DNA of 64,000 bases from JAKAWQ01 sp963745975. GTDB lineage: Bacteria; Pseudomonadota; Alphaproteobacteria; Acetobacterales; Acetobacteraceae. The position numbers and the translations under genes were made by a program. This document shows, piece by piece, positions 62,307 to 64,000 of the stretch; position 1 is the stretch's first letter, and every line of letters starts with the position of its first letter. The stretch is from positions 248,001 through 312,000 of the forward strand of contig CAVUZJ010000005.1 of assembly GCA_963745975.1 (NCBI GenBank), in the 5' to 3' direction. The notes under the pieces were generated by a model, which was not told where the DNA came from, searched no databases, and was given only the letters and a program-made list of their open reading frames with translations.

Positions 62307-63171
62307 GTTCGACTTCGACCGGATCCGGTCGGTCGAGTTCTGCGTGAGCTTTGGTCAATCGGGCGAGGGACCGGTCAACTATCTCGTCCCGTCCGATTCG
62401 TCCGTGCAGAATGCCCTGACGGAGGTCCTCGCCGCGACCGTAGCAGCCCTAGAGCCGGACGGAGAGGACTGGGTCGCCTACGAGATCTCTGAAAAGTACG
62501 GGCCGACCGAGTCTCTGCGTGCGGACCTGGGAACCGGCCCGATGGCGGCAATGAAGGCTTTGTATTCTGAGGAAGGATGGGAGGTGAACGCGAGCGCTCT
62601 CGCCGATCCCGCGCAGCTAGCGTACTATTTCGGCGTGTCCCGAGACGACCGAAGGCGGAAGCTGCTCGGCGTGCGGCAGGCCACGCAGTTCAAGGGCACA
62701 TTCAGAGCACGCTTCCTGTCCATTGTCGACGACACACTTAGGATGATTCCAGACCGTGTGTTCAAGCTCGATCATCTTTTCGATTTCCTGATTACTGGAA
62801 GCCATATCTACGTACTGCACCCGGCCGGCTTCGAGAGGATCGCGGAGATTGAAACCTATGCGTCGGAGAGGGCACGCGAGATGACGCTGGCACTAGGTGA
62901 GACAGTCAAGTTTCTCGATTTTTCGGCGCTAGCTGATTTCGTCGGCATGCACAAGCGTGCGGCGCGACTGGTCGCTGCCCTGCATGCACGCGACGACTTG
63001 CCCGCAATCAAGCGGGCGATGTTCGCTAGAGCCGCGGAGGAATCGGGCGTTCAGCTCACGGCGAAGAGCCGAAAACTCTCGCCAGAAAAGGGCAGCGAGC
63101 TCGCTTGCCTTGAACTTCTCGATTGCCGTCGCTACACGATCGCGCTAGTACCTGGAATCATACTTGAGTGA
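62296..63171 (+). CDS. kwaB: Kiwa effector-like protein KwaB (DUF4868)
   Basis: 291 residues, soluble. DUF4868 pattern: FKGTFRARFLSIVDDTLRMI, PDRVFKLDHLFDFLITGSHI, YVLHPAGFERIAEIETYASE. Known KwaB binds DNA and acts with KwaA against phage. Overlaps kwaA by 11 bp, so translated together. The last residues (after YTIAL) follow CTAG at 63145 and are probably derived from the adjoining IS630 end; KwaB proteins I remember are somewhat longer (about 315), so the C-terminus may be truncated. Confidence 0.77.
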   Translation: MRNEFDFDRIRSVEFCVSFGQSGEGPVNYLVPSDSSVQNALTEVLAATVAALEPDGEDWVAYEISEKYGPTESLRADLGTGPMAAMKALYSEEGWEVNASALADPAQLAYYFGVSRDDRRRKLLGVRQATQFKGTFRARFLSIVDDTLRMIPDRVFKLDHLFDFLITGSHIYVLHPAGFERIAEIETYASERAREMTLALGETVKFLDFSALADFVGMHKRAARLVAALHARDDLPAIKRAMFARAAEESGVQLTAKSRKLSPEKGSELACLELLDCRRYTIALVPGIILE

Positions 63172-64000
63172 TACGGCGGTTCTTAAATCGTCGCTGATAG
63201 ACCCTCTTCTTGGTCCAGGCGAATGGCTCTGCTGTCGCGTTGTAGGCTGCAATGAAAGCATCGATGTGCTGCTGCAGCTCGGCGACGGCGGCGAACGAAG
63301 CGCCGGTCAGCGACTGGCTCTGGAGAATCGAAAACCAGGTCTCGACCTGGTTGAGCCAAGACGACCGCGTCGGGGTGAAATGGAATTGCACGTTCGGATG
63401 CCGCTTGAGCCAGCGGTCGTTCTTCTTATGAGTGTTGAGATTGTCGAGGACGACGTGAAGCTCGCGATCCGGGTAGGCCGCGGCAACGCCGTTCATGAAG
63501 CCGAGGAACTCAACCCGCCGCCGCCGCTTGGAATGCGCTGCGATCACTCTCCCGGTCGCGACCTCGAGGGCGGCAAACAGGGTCGTCGTGCCGTGCCGCT
63601 TGTAGTCGTGGCTCTGCCCGGTCAAGGCCCGCCCGTTCGGCAGCTTCAGATAGCCTTGCGCCCGCTCCAAAGCCTGGATCGATGGCTTTTCGTCGACACA
63701 GAGAACAATCGCCTTGGCCGGCGGATCCACATATAAGCCGACCACGTCGGCGGCTTTCGCCACGAAGGCGGGGTCGTTGCTCTCGCACCAGGATTTGCGG
63801 GCGGCCAGGTCGATCTTGTGCTCACGCAGAAACCGCCAGACATACTGAACGTCAACGTCGCCCAGCGCCTGCGCCACCAGCGGGCCCGTCCACCGCGCTT
63901 GGCCCGGCGGTGGTGGCCGATCGAGCACCGCCAGGATGCGCTTATTCGTCGCCGGACCGTAGAGCGGCTCCCTGCTTCCACGCGACCGGTCCTTCAGCCC
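63158..64000 (-). CDS. IS630-family transposase, second type, 5' end beyond window
   Basis: About 280 residues visible. DDE core: IVLCVDEKPSIQALERAQGY, LHVVLDNLNTHKKNDRW, FTPTRSSWLNQVETWFSILQ; end RRFKNRRITQV. Distinct from the transposase at 59.9 kb (different ends, different core). The frame remains open to base 64000, so the start is outside. Its stop lies 11 bp inside the kwaB reading frame on the other strand. Confidence 0.88.
   Translation of the reverse strand, partial: GLKDRSRGSREPLYGPATNKRILAVLDRPPPPGQARWTGPLVAQALGDVDVQYVWRFLREHKIDLAARKSWCESNDPAFVAKAADVVGLYVDPPAKAIVLCVDEKPSIQALERAQGYLKLPNGRALTGQSHDYKRHGTTTLFAALEVATGRVIAAHSKRRRRVEFLGFMNGVAAAYPDRELHVVLDNLNTHKKNDRWLKRHPNVQFHFTPTRSSWLNQVETWFSILQSQSLTGASFAAVAELQQHIDAFIAAYNATAEPFAWTKKRVYQRRFKNRRITQV

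Overview
The window is GC-rich bacterial DNA, most likely from an alphaproteobacterium of the Rhodospirillales/Acetobacteraceae type. The pointers are a ChpT-like histidine phosphotransferase, an MbfA-type membrane ferritin, a DUF3553 protein, an ATP12-family protein, a malic enzyme-phosphotransacetylase fusion, a PEP-CTERM protein and a hopanoid (hpn) gene set. This placement is inferred from gene content only.

Layout. 0-3.7 kb: 3' end of accA, a phosphoribosyltransferase, a zinc alcohol dehydrogenase and an MFS transporter. 3.7-19 kb is an accessory region: a 39-bp tandem repeat, dispersed hairpin repeats, a PEP-CTERM protein, a decayed IS91-type element (tyrosine recombinase plus Y2 transposase) ending in an abnormal A-rich tract, an arylamine N-acetyltransferase, a PD-(D/E)XK-like protein, a DUF262-HNH protein, a PrlF-YhaV toxin-antitoxin pair, and several fragments copied from, or paralogous to, gene ends elsewhere in the window. 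18.5-32 kb is core: maeB, tRNA-Leu(GAG), lipB, a five-gene operon of 4-bp overlaps (response regulator, histidine kinase, AsmA, ATP12, acylphosphatase), cytochrome b561, mbfA, chpT-like, DUF3553 and moaA. 32.1-38.5 kb is a tight seven-gene operon around a tripartite tricarboxylate transporter. 38.6-43.5 kb has purB, a TerC protein, radC, map, a DUF2459 lipoprotein and two tiny paralogous lipoproteins too short for most gene callers. 43.6-51.8 kb has RraA-like and cyclase-like enzymes, a diacylglycerol-kinase-like gene divergent from a PlcP/Agt-like lipid-remodelling pair with Pho-box-like sites between them, and a BNR/LVIVD/MFS gene group. 51.9-56.8 kb is hopanoid biosynthesis: hpnL divergent from hpnABCD.

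The hpn operon stops after hpnD, where hpnE would normally follow, and a defence segment begins: a DarT-like DNA ADP-ribosyltransferase fused to an HD domain, a partner with a macro domain and a SLOG/DprA-like domain, a complete IS630 element, and a two-gene system matching Kiwa (kwaA, kwaB) that runs directly into a second IS630-type transposase at the window edge. Counting the DUF262-HNH and PrlF-YhaV loci, the window holds at least four defence or toxin-antitoxin type loci.

Several conserved genes (accA, adh, maeB, the second methyltransferase copy, hpnD) carry single frameshifts. Together with the purine-biased 7.7-8.96 kb stretch, this suggests that some disruptions are sequence or assembly errors. 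I had no search tools; family names rest on motifs and remembered family patterns.
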